The position numbers and the translations under genes were made by a program. Below, piece by piece: positions 24,280 through 37,274 of a stretch of 64,000 nt of DNA; within the stretch, counting starts at the first letter, position 1; the number at the start of each line of letters is the position of its first letter. The DNA comes from Auanema rhodensis. Taxonomy: Eukaryota; Nematoda; Chromadorea; Rhabditida; Rhabditidae. The DNA lies in the NCBI GenBank assembly GCA_964057225.1, contig OZ059900.1:17313638-17377637 (forward strand), given 5' to 3'. The notes under the pieces were generated by a model. The model did no database searches and had not been told where the DNA came from. It saw only the letters and a list, made by a program, of their open reading frames with translations.

Positions 24280-25989
24280 TGTCAATGAAACCTAGCTCAA
24301 AATTGTTCGTACAACGTCTAGTTCCACTTTCACGACAAAAAAACAGGGGTTAGAAAATTAAGGAAATTAGCATATTCTGAGGGCACGCCCCTTATGGCTA
24401 ATATTGATTAAATCGATTTTTGTTCATATGATTCGTCAAATGCAACGAATTTCAGCGTGTTACATACTAAAATGAAGCATTTTACATGCTGAACACTAGA
24501 AAAATACAAAAACACAGTATTTCCCATGAGAAATATTTTATTTTGCTGGAAAACCAGTTTTTGGAAATTTCGCTGTAAACAAGGTTTTGACTTACGATTT
24601 CATGTGTTCAAACTCATGCAATGTCAATGAAACCTAGCTCAAAATTGTTCGTACAACGTCTAGTTCCACTTTCACGACAAAAAAACAGGGGTTAGAAAAC
24701 TAAGGAAATTAGCATATTCTGAGGGCACGCCCCTTATGGCTAATATTGATTAAATCGATTTTTGTTCATATGATTCGTCAAATGCAACGAATTTCAGCGT
24801 GTTACATACTAAAATGAAGCATTTTACATGCTGAACACTAGAAAAATACAAAAACACAGTATTTCCCATGAGAAATATTTTATTATGCTGGAAAACCAGT
24901 TTTTGGAAATTTCGCTGTAAACAAGGTTTTGACTTACGATTTCATGTGTTCAAACTCATGCAATGTCAATGAAACCTAGCTCAAAATTGTTCGTACAACG
25001 TCTAGTTCCACTTTCACGACAAAAAAACAGGGGTTAGAAAATTAAGGAAATTAGCATATTCTGAGGGCACGCCCCTTATGGCTAATATTGATTAAATCGA
25101 TTTTTGTTCATATGAGTCGTCAAATGCAACGAATTTTAGCGTGTTACATACTAAAATGAAACATTTTACATGCTCAACACTAGAAAAATACAAAAACACA
25201 GTATTTCCCATGAGAAATATTTTATTATGCTGGAAAACCAGTTTTTGGAAATTTCGCTGTAAACAAGGTTTTGACTTACGATTTCATGTGTTCAAACTCA
25301 TGCAATGTCAATGAAACCTAGCTTAAAATTGTTCGTACAACGTCTAGTTCCACTTTCACGACAAAAAAACAGGGGTTAGAAAATTAAGGAAATAAGCATA
25401 TTCTGAGGGCACGCCCCTTATGGCTAATATTGATTAAATCGATTTTTGTTCATATGAGTCGTCAAATGCAACGAATTTCAGCGTGTTACATACTAAAATG
25501 AAGCATTTTACATGCTGAACACTAGAAAAATACAAAAACACAGTATTTCCCATGAGAAATATTTTATTATGCTGTAAAACCAGTTTTTGGAAATTTCGCT
25601 GTAAACAAGGTTTTGACTTACGATTTCATGTGTTCAAACTCATGCAATGTCAATGAAACCTAGCTTAAAATTGTTCGTACAACGTCTAGTTCCACTTTCA
25701 CGACAAAAAAACAGGGGTTAGAAAATTAAGGAAATTAGCATATTCTGAGGGCACGCCCCTTATGGCTAATATTGATTAAATCGATTTTTGTTCATATGAG
25801 TCGTCAAATGCAACGAATTTCAGCGTGTTACATACTAAAATGAAGCATTTTACATGCTGAACACTAGAAAAATACAAAAACACAGTATTTCCCATGAGAA
25901 ATATTTTATTATGCTGGAAAACCAGTTTTTGGAAATTTCGCTGTAAACAAGGTTTTGACTTACGATTTCATGTGTTCAAACTCATGCAA
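24280..25989. repeat. 5-monomer HOR, copy 1 (M72-M76)
   Basis: Markers in order: GATTCG with TATTTTGCTG; AACTAAGG with GATTCG; ATTTTAGCG with GAAACATTTT and a private GCTCAACAC; AGCTTAAAAT with AAATAAGC and a private GCTGTAAAACC; AGCTTAAAAT. The first, third and fourth monomers are matched 1,710 bp downstream. Confidence 0.8.
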
Positions 25990-27357
25990 TGTCAATGAAA
26001 CCTAGCTCAAAATTGTTCGTACAACGTCTAGTTCCACTTTCACGACAAAAAAACAGGGGTTAGAAAATTAAGGAAATTAGCATATTCTGAGGGCACGCCC
26101 CTTATGGCTAATATTGATTAAATCGATTTTTGTTCATATGATTCGTCAAATGCAACGAATTTCAGCGTGTTACATACTAAAATGAAGCATTTTACATGCT
26201 GAACACTAGAAAAATACAAAAACACAGTATTTCCCATGAGAAATATTTTATTTTGCTGGAAAACCAGTTTTTGGAAATTTCGCTGTAAACAAGGTTTTGA
26301 CTTACGATTTCATGTGTTCAAACTCATGCAATGTCAATGAAACCTAGCTCAAAATTGTTCGTACAACGTCTAGTTCCACTTTCACGACAAAAAAACAGGG
26401 GTTAGAAAATTAAGGAAATTAGCATATTCTGAGGGCACGCCCCTTATGGCTAATATTGATTAAATCGATTTTTGTTCATATGAGTCGTCAAATGCAACGA
26501 ATTTCAGCGTGTTACATACTAAAATGAAGCATTTTACATGCTGAACACTAGAAAAATACAAAAACACAGTATTTCCCATGAGAAATATTTTATTATGCTG
26601 GAAAACCAGTTTTTGGAAATTTCGCTGTAAACAAGGTTTTGACTTACGATTTCATGTGTTCAAACTCATGCAATGTCAATGAAACCTAGCTCAAAATTGT
26701 TCGTACAACGTCTAGTTCCACTTTCACGACAAAAAAACAGGGGTTAGAAAATTAAGGAAATTAGCATATTCTGAGGGCACGCCCCTTATGGCTAATATTG
26801 ATTAAATCGATTTTTGTTCATATGAGTCGTCAAATGCAACGAATTTTAGCGTGTTACATACTAAAATGAAACATTTTACATGCTGAACACTAGAAAAATA
26901 CAAAAACACAGTATTTCCCATGAGAAATATTTTATTATGCTGGAAAACCAGTTTTTGGAAATTTCGCTGTAAACAAGGTTTTGACTTACGATTTCATGTG
27001 TTCAAACTCATGCAATGTCAATGAAACCTAGCTTAAAATTGTTCGTACAACGTCTAGTTCCACTTTCACGACAAAAAAACAGGGGTTAGAAAATTAAGGA
27101 AATAAGCATATTCTGAGGGCACGCCCCTTATGGCTAATATTGATTAAATCGATTTTTGTTCATATGATTCGTCAAATGCAACGAATTTCAGCGTGTTACA
27201 TACTAAAATGAAGCATTTTACATGCTGAACACTAGAAAAATACAAAAACACAGTATTTCCCATGAGAAATATTTTATTATGCTGGAAAACCAGTTTTTGG
27301 AAATTTCGCTGTAAACAAGGTTTTGACTTACGATTTCATGTGTTCAAACTCATGCAA
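25990..27357. repeat. 5-monomer HOR, copy 2, incomplete (M77-M80)
   Basis: M77 matches M72 (GATTCG, TATTTTGCTG). M79 matches M74 (ATTTTAGCG, GAAACATTTT). M80 matches M75 (AGCTTAAAAT, AAATAAGC) but also carries GATTCG. M78 is plain where M73 has two markers, so the copies have diverged or exchanged sequence. Confidence 0.75.
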
Positions 27358-29751
27358 TGTCAATGAAACCTAGCTCAAAATTGTTCGTACAACGTCTAGT
27401 TCCACTTTCACGACAAAAAAACAGGGGTTAGAAAACTAAGGAAATTAGCATATTCTGAGGGCACGCCCCTTATGGCTAATATTGATTAAATCGATTTTTG
27501 TTCATATGAGTCGTCAAATGCAACGACTTTCAGCGTGTTACATACTAAAATGAAGCATTTTACATGCTGAACACTAGAAAAATACAAAAACACAGTATTT
27601 CCCATGAGAAATATTTTATTATGCTGGAAAACCAGTTTTTGGAAATTTCGCTGTAAACAAGGTTTTGACTTACGATTTCATGTGTTCAAACTCATGCAAT
27701 GTCAATGAAACCTAGCTCAAAATTGTTCGTACAACGTCTAGTTCCACTTTCACGACAAAAAAACAGGGGTTAGAAAATTAAGGAAATTAGCATATTCTGA
27801 GGGCACGCCCCTTATGGCTAATATTGATTAAATCGATTTTTGTTCATATGAGTCGTCAAATGCAACGAATTTCAGCGTGTTACATACTAAAATGAAGCAT
27901 TTTACATGCTGAACACTAGAAAAATACAAAAACACAGTATTTCCCATGAGAAATATTTTATTATGCTGGAAAACCAGTTTTTGGAAATTTCGCTGTAAAC
28001 AAGGTTTTGACTTACGATTTCATGTGTTCAAACTCATGCAATGTCAATGAAACCTAGCTCAAAATTGTTCGTACAACGTCTAGTTCCACTTTCACGACAA
28101 AAAAACAGGGGTTAGAAAATTAAGGAAATTAGCATATTCTGAGGGCACGCCCCTTATGGCTAATATTGATTAAATCGATTTTTGTTCATATGAGTCGTCA
28201 AATGCAACGAATTTCAGCGTGTTACATACTAAAATGAAGCATTTTACATGCTGAACACTAGAAAAATACAAAAACACAGTATTTCCCATGAGAAATATTT
28301 TATTATGCTGGAAAACCAGTTTTTGGAAATTTCGCTGTAAACAAGGTTTTGACTTACGATTTCATGTGTTCAAACTCATGCAATGTCAATGAAACCTAGC
28401 TCAAAATTGTTCGTACAACGTCTAGTTCCACTTTCACGACAAAAAAACAGGGGTTAGAAAATTAAGGAAATTAGCATATTCTGAGGGCACGCCCCTTATG
28501 GCTAATATTGATTAAATCGATTTTTGTTCATATGAGTCGTCAAATGCAACGAATTTCAGCGTGTTACATACTAAAATGAAGCATTTTACATGCTGAACAC
28601 TATAAAAATACAAAAACACAGTATTTCCCATGAGAAATATTTTATTATGCTGGAAAACCAGTTTTTGGAAATTTCGCTGTAAACAAGGTTTTGACTTACG
28701 ATTTCATGTGTTCAAACTCATGCAATGTCAATGAAACCTAGCTCAAAATTGTTCGTACAACGTCTAGTTCCACTTTCACGACAAAAAAACAGGGGTTAGA
28801 AAATTTAGGAAATTAGCATATTCTGAGGGCACGCCCCTTATGGCTAATATTGATTAAATCGATTTTTGTTCATATGAGTCGTCAAATGCAACGAATTTCA
28901 GCGTGTTACATACTAAAATGAAGCATTTTACATGCTGAACACTAGAAAAATACAAAAACACAGTATTTCCCATGAGAAATATTTTATTATGCTGGAAAAC
29001 CAGTTTTTGGAAATTTCGCTGTAAACAAGGTTTTGACTTACGATTTCATGTGTTCAAACTCATGCAATGTCAATGAAACCTAGCTCAAAATTGTTCGTAC
29101 AACGTCTAGTTCCACTTTCACGACAAAAAAACAAGGGTTAGAAAATTAAGGAAATTAGCATATTCTGAGGGCACGCCCCTTATGGCTAATATTGATTAAA
29201 TCGATTTTTGTTCATATGAGTCGTCAAATGCAACGAATTTCAGCGTGTTACATACTTAAATGAAGCATTTTACATGCTGAACACTAGAAAAATACAAAAA
29301 CACAGTATTTCCCATGAGAAATATTTTATTATGCTGGAAAACCAGTTTTTGGAAATTTCGCTGTAAACAAGGTTTTGACTTACGATTTCATGTGTTCAAA
29401 CTCATGCAATGTCAATGAAACCTAGCTCAAAATTGTTCGTACAACGTCTAGTTCCACTTTCACGACAAAAAAACAAGGGTTAGAAAATTAAGGAAATTAG
29501 CATATTCTGAGGGCACGCCCCTTATGGCTAATATTGATTAAATCGATTTTTGTTCATATGAGTCGTCAAATGCAACGAATTTCAGCGTGTTACATACTTA
29601 AATGAAGCATTTTACATGCTGAACACTAGAAAAATACAAAAACACAGTATTTCCCATGAGAAATATTTTATTATGCTGGAAAACCAGTTTTTGGAAATTT
29701 CGCTGTAAACAAGGTTTTGACTTACGATTTCATGTGTTCAAACTCATGCAA
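26674..29751. repeat. Nine-monomer segment with the same order as 1-3078 (M79-M87)
   Basis: The order is ATTTTAGCG; GATTCG; AACTAAGG with CGACTTT; plain; plain; CTATAAA; AATTTAGG; ACAAGGG; CTTAAATG. It parallels M1-M9, 78 monomers upstream. The matches are imperfect: M84 lacks TTGTTTG and ACAAGGG, M86 has an extra CTTAAATG, and M87 has ACAAGGG and lacks the CAAAGAATTT of M9. The segment overlaps the end of the 5-monomer block and the start of the 12-monomer block. Confidence 0.7.
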
Positions 29752-30827
29752 TGTCAATGAAACATAGCTCAAAATTGTTCGTACAACGTCTAGTTCCACT
29801 TTCACGACAAAAAAACAGGGGTTAGAAAATTAAGGAAATTAGCATATTCTGAGGGCACGCCCCTTATGGCTAATATTGATTAAATCGATTTTTGTTCATA
29901 TGAGTCGTCAAATGCAACGAATTTCAGCGTGTTACATACTAAAATGAAGCATTTTACATGCTGAACACTAGAAAAATACAAAAACACAGTATTTCCCATG
30001 AGAAATATTTTATTATGCTGGAAAACCAGTTTTTGGAAATTTCGCTGTAAACAAGGTTTTGACTTACGATTTCATGTGTTCAAACTCATGCAATGTCAAT
30101 GAAACCTAGCTCAAAATTGTTCGTACAACGTCTAGTTCCACTTTCACGACAAAAAAACAGGGGTTAGAAAACTAAGGAAATTAGCATATTCTGAGGGCAC
30201 GCCCCTTATGGCTAATATTGATTAAATCGATTTTTGTTCATATGAGTCGTCAAATGCAACGAATTTCAGCGTGTTACATACTAAAAGGAAGCATTTTACA
30301 TGCTGAACACTAGAAAAATACAAAAACACAGTATTTCCCATGAGAAATATTTTATTATGCTGGAAAACCAGTTTTTGGAAATTTCGCTGTAAACAAGGTT
30401 TTGACTTACGATTTCATGTGTTCAAACTCATGCAATGTCAATGAAACCTAGCTCAAAATTGTTCGTACAACGTCTAGTTCCACTTTCACGACAAAAAAAC
30501 AAGGGTTAGAAAATTAAGGAAATTAGCATATTCTGAGGGCACGCCCCTTATGGCTAATATTGATTAAATCGATTTTTGTTCATATGAGTCGTCAAATGCA
30601 ACGAATTTCAGCGAGTTACATACTAAAATGAAGCATTTTACATGCTGAACACTAGAAAAATACAAAAACACAGTATTTCCCATGAGAAATATTTTATTAT
30701 GCTGGAAAACCAGTTTTTGGAAATTTCGCTGTAAACAAGGTTTTGACTTACGATTTCATGTGTTCAAACTCATGCAATGTCAATGAAACATAGCTCAAAA
30801 TTGTTCGTACAACGTCTAGTTCCACTT

Positions 30828-31025
30828 TCACGACAAAAAAACAGGGGTTAGAAAATTAAGGAAATTAGCATATTCTGAGGGGACGCCCCTTATGGCTAAT
30901 ATTGAATAAATCGATTTTTGTTCATATGAGTCGTCAAATGCAACGAATTTCAGCGTGTTACATACTAAAATGAAGCATTTTACATGCTGAACACTAGAAA
31001 AATACAAAAACACAGTATTTCCCAT
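30828..31025 (-). other. Chance 65-codon reading frame in satellite monomer M91; not a gene
   Basis: The consensus monomer has the same minus-strand frame but with TAA at codon 40. In M91 the plus-strand change T-to-A at 30906 turns that codon into TAT, so the frame runs on to a TGA at 30828-30830. A second change, C-to-G at 30882, is silent in this frame. The product would have no recognisable domain; a hydrophobic stretch in the first 30 residues reflects the AT-rich sequence. There is no promoter, splice or codon evidence. I judge it a by-product of drift in noncoding DNA. Confidence 0.85.
31023..31025 (-). other. Start codon position of the chance reading frame in M91
   Basis: The ATG read on the minus strand here is present in nearly every monomer (CCCATGAG on the plus strand). 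It therefore offers no evidence of a real translation start. Confidence 0.6.
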
Positions 31026-33171
31026 GAGAAATATTTTATTATGCTGGAAAACCAGTTTTTGGAAATTTCGCTGTAAACAAGGTTTTGACTTACGATTTCA
31101 TGTGTTCAAACTCATGCAATGTCAATGAAACCTAGCTCAAAATTGTTCGTACAACGTCTAGTTCCACTTTCACGACAAAAAAACAGGGGTTAGAAAACTA
31201 AGGAAATTAGCATATTCTGAGGGCACGCCCCTTATGGCTAATATTGATTAAATCGATTTTTGTTCATATGAGTCGTCAAATGCAACGAATTTCAGCGTGT
31301 TACATACTAAAAGGAAGCATTTTACATGCTGAACACTAGAAAAATACAAAAACACAGTATTTCCCTTGAGAAATATTTTATTATGCTGGAAAACCAGTTT
31401 TTGGAAATTTCGCTGTAAACAAGGTTTTGACTTACGATTTCATGTGTTCAAACTCATGCAATGTCAATGAAACCTAGCTCAAAATTGTTCGTACAACGTC
31501 TAGTTCCACTTCCACGACAAAAAAACAAGGGTTAGAAAATTAAGGAAATTAGCATATTCTGAGGGCACGCCCCTTATGGCTAATATTGATTAAATCGATT
31601 TTTGTTCATATGAGTCGTCAAATGCAACGAATTTCAGCGAGTTACATACTAAAATGAAGCATTTTACATGCTGAACACTAGAAAAATACAAAAACACAGT
31701 ATTTCCCATGAGAAATATTTTATTATGCTGGAAAACCAGTTTTTGGAAATTTCGCTGTAAACAAGGTTTTGACTTACGATTTCATGTGTTCAAACTCATG
31801 CAATGTCAATGAAACCTAGCTCAAAATTGTTCGTACAACGTCTAGTTCCACTTTCACGACAAAAAAACAGGGGTTAGAAAATTAAGGAAATTAGCATATT
31901 CTGAGGGCACGCCCCTTATGGCTAATATTGATTAAATCGATTTTTGTTCATATGAGTCGTCAAATGCAACGAATTTCAGCGTGTTACATACTAAAATGAA
32001 GCATTTTACATGCTGAACACTAGAAAAATACAAAAACACAGTATTTCCCATGAGAAATATTTTATTATGCTGGAAAACCAGTTTTTGGAAATTTCGCTGT
32101 AAACAAGGTTTTGACTTACGATTTCATGTGTTCAAACTCATGCAATGTCAATGAAACCTAGCTCAAAATTGTTCGTACAACGTCTAGTTCCACTTTCACG
32201 ACAAAAAAACAGGGGTTAGAAAATTAAGGAAATTAGCATATTCTGAGGGCACGCCCCTTATGGCTAATATTGATTAAATCGATTTTTGTTCATATGAGTC
32301 GTCAAATGCAACGAATTTCAGCATGTTACATACTAAAATGAAGCATTTTACATGCTGAACACTAGAAAAATACAAAAACACAGTATTTCCCATGAGAAAT
32401 ATTTTATTATGCTGGAAAACCAGTTTTTGGAAATTTCGCTGTAAACAAGGTTTTGACTTACGATTTCATGTGTTCAAACTCATGCAATGTCAATGAAACC
32501 TAGCTCAAAATTGTTCGTACAACGTCTAGTTCCACTTTCACGACAAAAAAACAGGGGTTAGAAAACTAAGGAAATTAGCATATTCTGAGGGCACGCCCCT
32601 TATGGCTAATATTGATTAAATCGATTTTTGTTCATATGAGTCGTCAAATGCAACGAATTTCAGCGTGTTACATACTAAAAGGAAGCATTTTACATGCTGA
32701 ACACTAGAAAAATACAAAAACACAGTATTTCCCATGAGAAATATTTTATTATGCTGGAAAACCAGTTTTTGGAAATTTCGCTGTAAACAAGGTTTTGACT
32801 TACGATTTCATGTGTTCAAACTCATGCAATGTCAATGAAACCTAGCTCAAAATTGTTCGTACAACGTCTAGTTCCACTTTCACGACAAAAAAACAAGGGT
32901 TAGAAAATTAAGGAAATTAGCATATTCTGAGGGCACGCCCCTTATGGCTAATATTGATTAAATCGATTTTTGTTCATATGAGTCGTCAAATGCAACGAAT
33001 TTCAGCGTGTTACATACTAAAATGAAGCATTTTACATGCTGAACACTAGAAAAATACAAAAACACAGTATTTCCCATGAGAAATATTTTATTATGCTGGA
33101 AAACCAGTTTTTGGAAATTTCGCTGTAAACAAGGTTTTGACTTACGATTTCATGTGTTCAAACTCATGCAA

Positions 33172-36100
33172 TGTCAATGAAACCTAGCTCAAAATTGTTC
33201 GTACAACGTCTAGTTCCACTTTCACGACAAAAAAACAAGGGTTAGAAAATTAAGGAAATTAGCATATTCTGAGGGCACGCCCCTTATGGCTAATATTGAT
33301 TAAATCGATTTTTGTTCATATGAGTCGTCAAATGCAACGAATTTCAGCGTGTTACATACTTAAATGAAGCATTTTACATGCTGAACACTAGAAAAATACA
33401 AAAACACAGTATTTCCCATGAGAAATATTTTATTATGCTGGAAAACCAGTTTTTGGAAATTTCGCTGTAAACAAGGTTTTGACTTACGATTTCATGTGTT
33501 CAAACTCATGCAATGTCAATGAAACCTAGCTCAAAATTGTTCGTACAACGTCTAGTTCCACTTTCACGACAAAAAAACAAGGGTTAGAAAATTAAGGAAA
33601 TTAGCATATTCTGAGGGCACGCCCCTTATGGCTAATATTGATTAAATCGATTTTTGTTCATATGAGTCGTCAAATGCAACGAATTTCAGCGTGTTACATA
33701 CTTAAATGAAGCATTTTTACATGCTGAACACTAGAAAAATACAAAAACACAGTATTTCCCATGAGAAATATTTTATTATGCTGGAAAACCAGTTTTTGGA
33801 AATTTCGCTGTAAACAAGGTTTTGACTTACGATTTCATGTGTTCAAACTCATGCAATGTCAATGAAACATAGCTCAAAATTGTTCGTACAACGTCTAGTT
33901 CCACTTTCACGACAAAAAAACAGGGGTTAGAAAATTAAGGAAATTAGATATTCTGAGGGCACGCCCCTTATGGCTAATATTGATTAAATCGATTTTTGTT
34001 CATATGAGTCGTCAAATGCAACGAATTTCAGCGTGTTACATACTAAAATGAAGCATTTTACATGCTGAACACTAGAAAAATACAAAAACACAGTATTTCC
34101 CATGAGAAATATTTTATTATGCTGGAAAACCAGTTTTTGGAAATTTCGCTGTAAACAAGGTTTTGACTTACGATTTCATGTGTTCAAACTCATGCAATGT
34201 CAATGAAACCTAGCTCAAAATTGTTCGTACAACGTCTAGTTCCACTTTCACGACAAAAAAACAGGGGTTAGAAAACTAAGGAAATTAGCATATTCTGAGG
34301 GCACGCCCCTTATGGCTAATATTGATTAAATCGATTTTTGTTCATATGAGTCGTCAAATGCAACGAATTTCAGCGTGTTACATACTAAAAGGAAGCATTT
34401 TACATGCTGAACACTAGAAAAATACAAAAACACAGTATTTCCCATGAGAAATATTTTATTATGCTGGAAAACCAGTTTTTGGAAATTTCGCTGTAAACAA
34501 GGTTTTGACTTACGATTTCATGTGTTCAAACTCATGCAATGTCAATGAAACCTAGCTCAAAATTGTTCGTACAACGTCTAGTTCCACTTTCACGACAAAA
34601 AAACAAGGGTTAGAAAATTAAGGAAATTAGCATATTCTGAGGGCACGCCCCTTATGGCTAATATTGATTAAATCGATTTTTGTTCATATGAGTCGTCAAA
34701 TGCAACGAATTTCAGCGAGTTACATACTAAAATGAAGCATTTTACATGCTGAACACTAGAAAAATACAAAAACACAGTATTTCCCATGAGAAATATTTTA
34801 TTATGCTGGAAAACCAGTTTTTGGAAATTTCGCTGTAAACAAGGTTTTGACTTACGATTTCATGTGTTCAAACTCATGCAATGTCAATGAAACATAGCTC
34901 AAAATTGTTCGTACAACGTCTAGTTCCACTTTCACGACAAAAAAACAGGGGTTAGAAAATTAAGGAAATTAGCATATTCTGAGGGGACGCCCCTTATGGC
35001 TAATATTGAATAAATCGATTTTTGTTCATATGAGTCGTCAAATGCAACGAATTTCAGCGTGTTACATACTAAAATGAAGCATTTTACATGCTGAACACTA
35101 GAAAAATACAAAAACACAGTATTTCCCATGAGAAATATTTTATTATGCTGGAAAACCAGTTTTTGGAAATTTCGCTGTAAACAAGGTTTTGACTTACGAT
35201 TTCATGTGTTCAAACTCATGCAATGTCAATGAAACCTAGCTCAAAATTGTTCGTACAACGTCTAGTTCCACTTTCACGACAAAAAAACAGGGGTTAGAAA
35301 ACTAAGGAAATTAGCATATTCTGAGGGCACGCCCCTTATGGCTAATATTGATTAAATCGATTTTTGTTCATATGAGTCGTCAAATGCAACGAATTTCAGC
35401 GTGTTACATACTAAAAGGAAGCATTTTACATGCTGAACACTAGAAAAATACAAAAACACAGTATTTCCCTTGAGAAATATTTTATTATGCTGGAAAACCA
35501 GTTTTTGGAAATTTCGCTGTAAACAAGGTTTTGACTTACGATTTCATGTGTTCAAACTCATGCAATGTCAATGAAACCTAGCTCAAAATTGTTCGTACAA
35601 CGTCTAGTTCCACTTCCACGACAAAAAAACAAGGGTTAGAAAATTAAGGAAATTAGCATATTCTGAGGGCACGCCCCTTATGGCTAATATTGATTAAATC
35701 GATTTTTGTTCATATGAGTCGTCAAATGCAACGAATTTCAGCGAGTTACATACTAAAATGAAGCATTTTACATGCTGAACACTAGAAAAATACAAAAACA
35801 CAGTATTTCCCATGAGAAATATTTTATTATGCTGGAAAACCAGTTTTTGGAAATTTCGCTGTAAACAAGGTTTTGACTTACGATTTCATGTGTTCAAACT
35901 CATGCAATGTCAATGAAACCTAGCTCAAAATTGTTCGTACAACGTCTAGTTCCACTTTCACGACAAAAAAACAGGGGTTAGAAAATTAAGGAAATTAGCA
36001 TATTCTGAGGGCACGCCCCTTATGGCTAATATTGATTAAATCGATTTTTGTTCATATGAGTCGTCAAATGCAACGAATTTCAGCGTGTTACATACTAAAA

Positions 36101-37274
36101 TGAAGCATTTTACATGCTGAACACTAGAAAAATACAAAAACACAGTATTTCCCATGAGAAATATTTTATTATGCTGGAAAACCAGTTTTTGGAAATTTCG
36201 CTGTAAACAAGGTTTTGACTTACGATTTCATGTGTTCAAACTCATGCAATGTCAATGAAACCTAGCTCAAAATTGTTCGTACAACGTCTAGTTCCACTTT
36301 CACGACAAAAAACAGGGGTTAGAAAATTAAGGAAATTAGCATATTCTGAGGGCACGCCCCTTATGGCTAATATTGATTAAATCGATTTTTGTTCATATGA
36401 GTCGTCAAATGCAACGAATTTCAGCATGTTACATACTAAAATGAAGCATTTTACATGCTGAACACTAGAAAAATACAAAAACACAGTATTTCCCATGAGA
36501 AATATTTTATTATGCTGGAAAACCAGTTTTTGGAAATTTCGCTGTAAACAAGGTTTTGACTTACGATTTCATGTGTTCAAACTCATGCAATGTCAATGAA
36601 ACCTAGCTCAAAATTGTTCGTACAACGTCTAGTTCCACTTTCACGACAAAAAAACAGGGGTTAGAAAACTAAGGAAATTAGCATATTCTGAGGGCACGCC
36701 CCTTATGGCTAATATTGATTAAATCGATTTTTGTTCATATGAGTCGTCAAATGCAACGAATTTCAGCGTGTTACATACTAAAAGGAAGCATTTTACATGC
36801 TGAACACTAGAAAAATACAAAAACACAGTATTTCCCATGAGAAATATTTTATTATGCTGGAAAACCAGTTTTTGGAAATTTCGCTGTAAACAAGGTTTTG
36901 ACTTACGATTTCATGTGTTCAAACTCATGCAATGTCAATGAAACCTAGCTCAAAATTGTTCGTACAACGTCTAGTTCCACTTTCACGACAAAAAAACAAG
37001 GGTTAGAAAATTAAGGAAATTAGCATATTCTGAGGGCACGCCCCTTATGGCTAATATTGATTAAATCGATTTTTGTTCATATGAGTCGTCAAATGCAACG
37101 AATTTCAGCGAGTTACATACTAAAATGAAGCATTTTACATGCTGAACACTAGAAAAATACAAAAACACAGTATTTCCCATGAGAAATATTTTATTATGCT
37201 GGAAAACCAGTTTTTGGAAATTTCGCTGTAAACAAGGTTTTGACTTACGATTTCATGTGTTCAAACTCATGCAA
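33172..37274. repeat. 12-monomer HOR, copy 2 (M98-M109)
   Basis: This reproduces the marker order of 29068-33171, including the unusual ACTTCCACG, CCCTTGAG and GGGGACGCC/GAATAAATC variants. It has its own length changes: one T added in M99 (near 33717), one C lost in M100 (near 33946) and one A lost in M107 (near 36308), giving 4,103 bp. Its last monomer (M109) carries GCGAGTT, unlike M97. Confidence 0.9.
34932..35129 (-). other. Chance 65-codon reading frame in M103; copy of the one in M91
   Basis: Identical in translation to the frame at 30828-31025 and exactly 4,104 bp from it, so it was copied with the 12-monomer HOR. The stop-removing change is at 35010 and the silent companion change at 34986. 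The identity is explained by recent DNA duplication and does not show selection on protein. Confidence 0.85.

Larger units (their letters stand above)
29068..33171. repeat. 12-monomer HOR, copy 1 (M86-M97)
   Basis: The order is: ACAAGGG with CTTAAATG, twice; AACATAGCTC; AACTAAGG with AAAGGAAGC; ACAAGGG with GCGAGTT; AACATAGCTC with GGGGACGCC and GAATAAATC; AACTAAGG with AAAGGAAGC and CCCTTGAG; ACTTCCACG with ACAAGGG and GCGAGTT; plain; GCATGTT; AACTAAGG with AAAGGAAGC; ACAAGGG. The length is 12 x 342 = 4,104 bp. All but the last monomer match the next copy. Confidence 0.9.
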
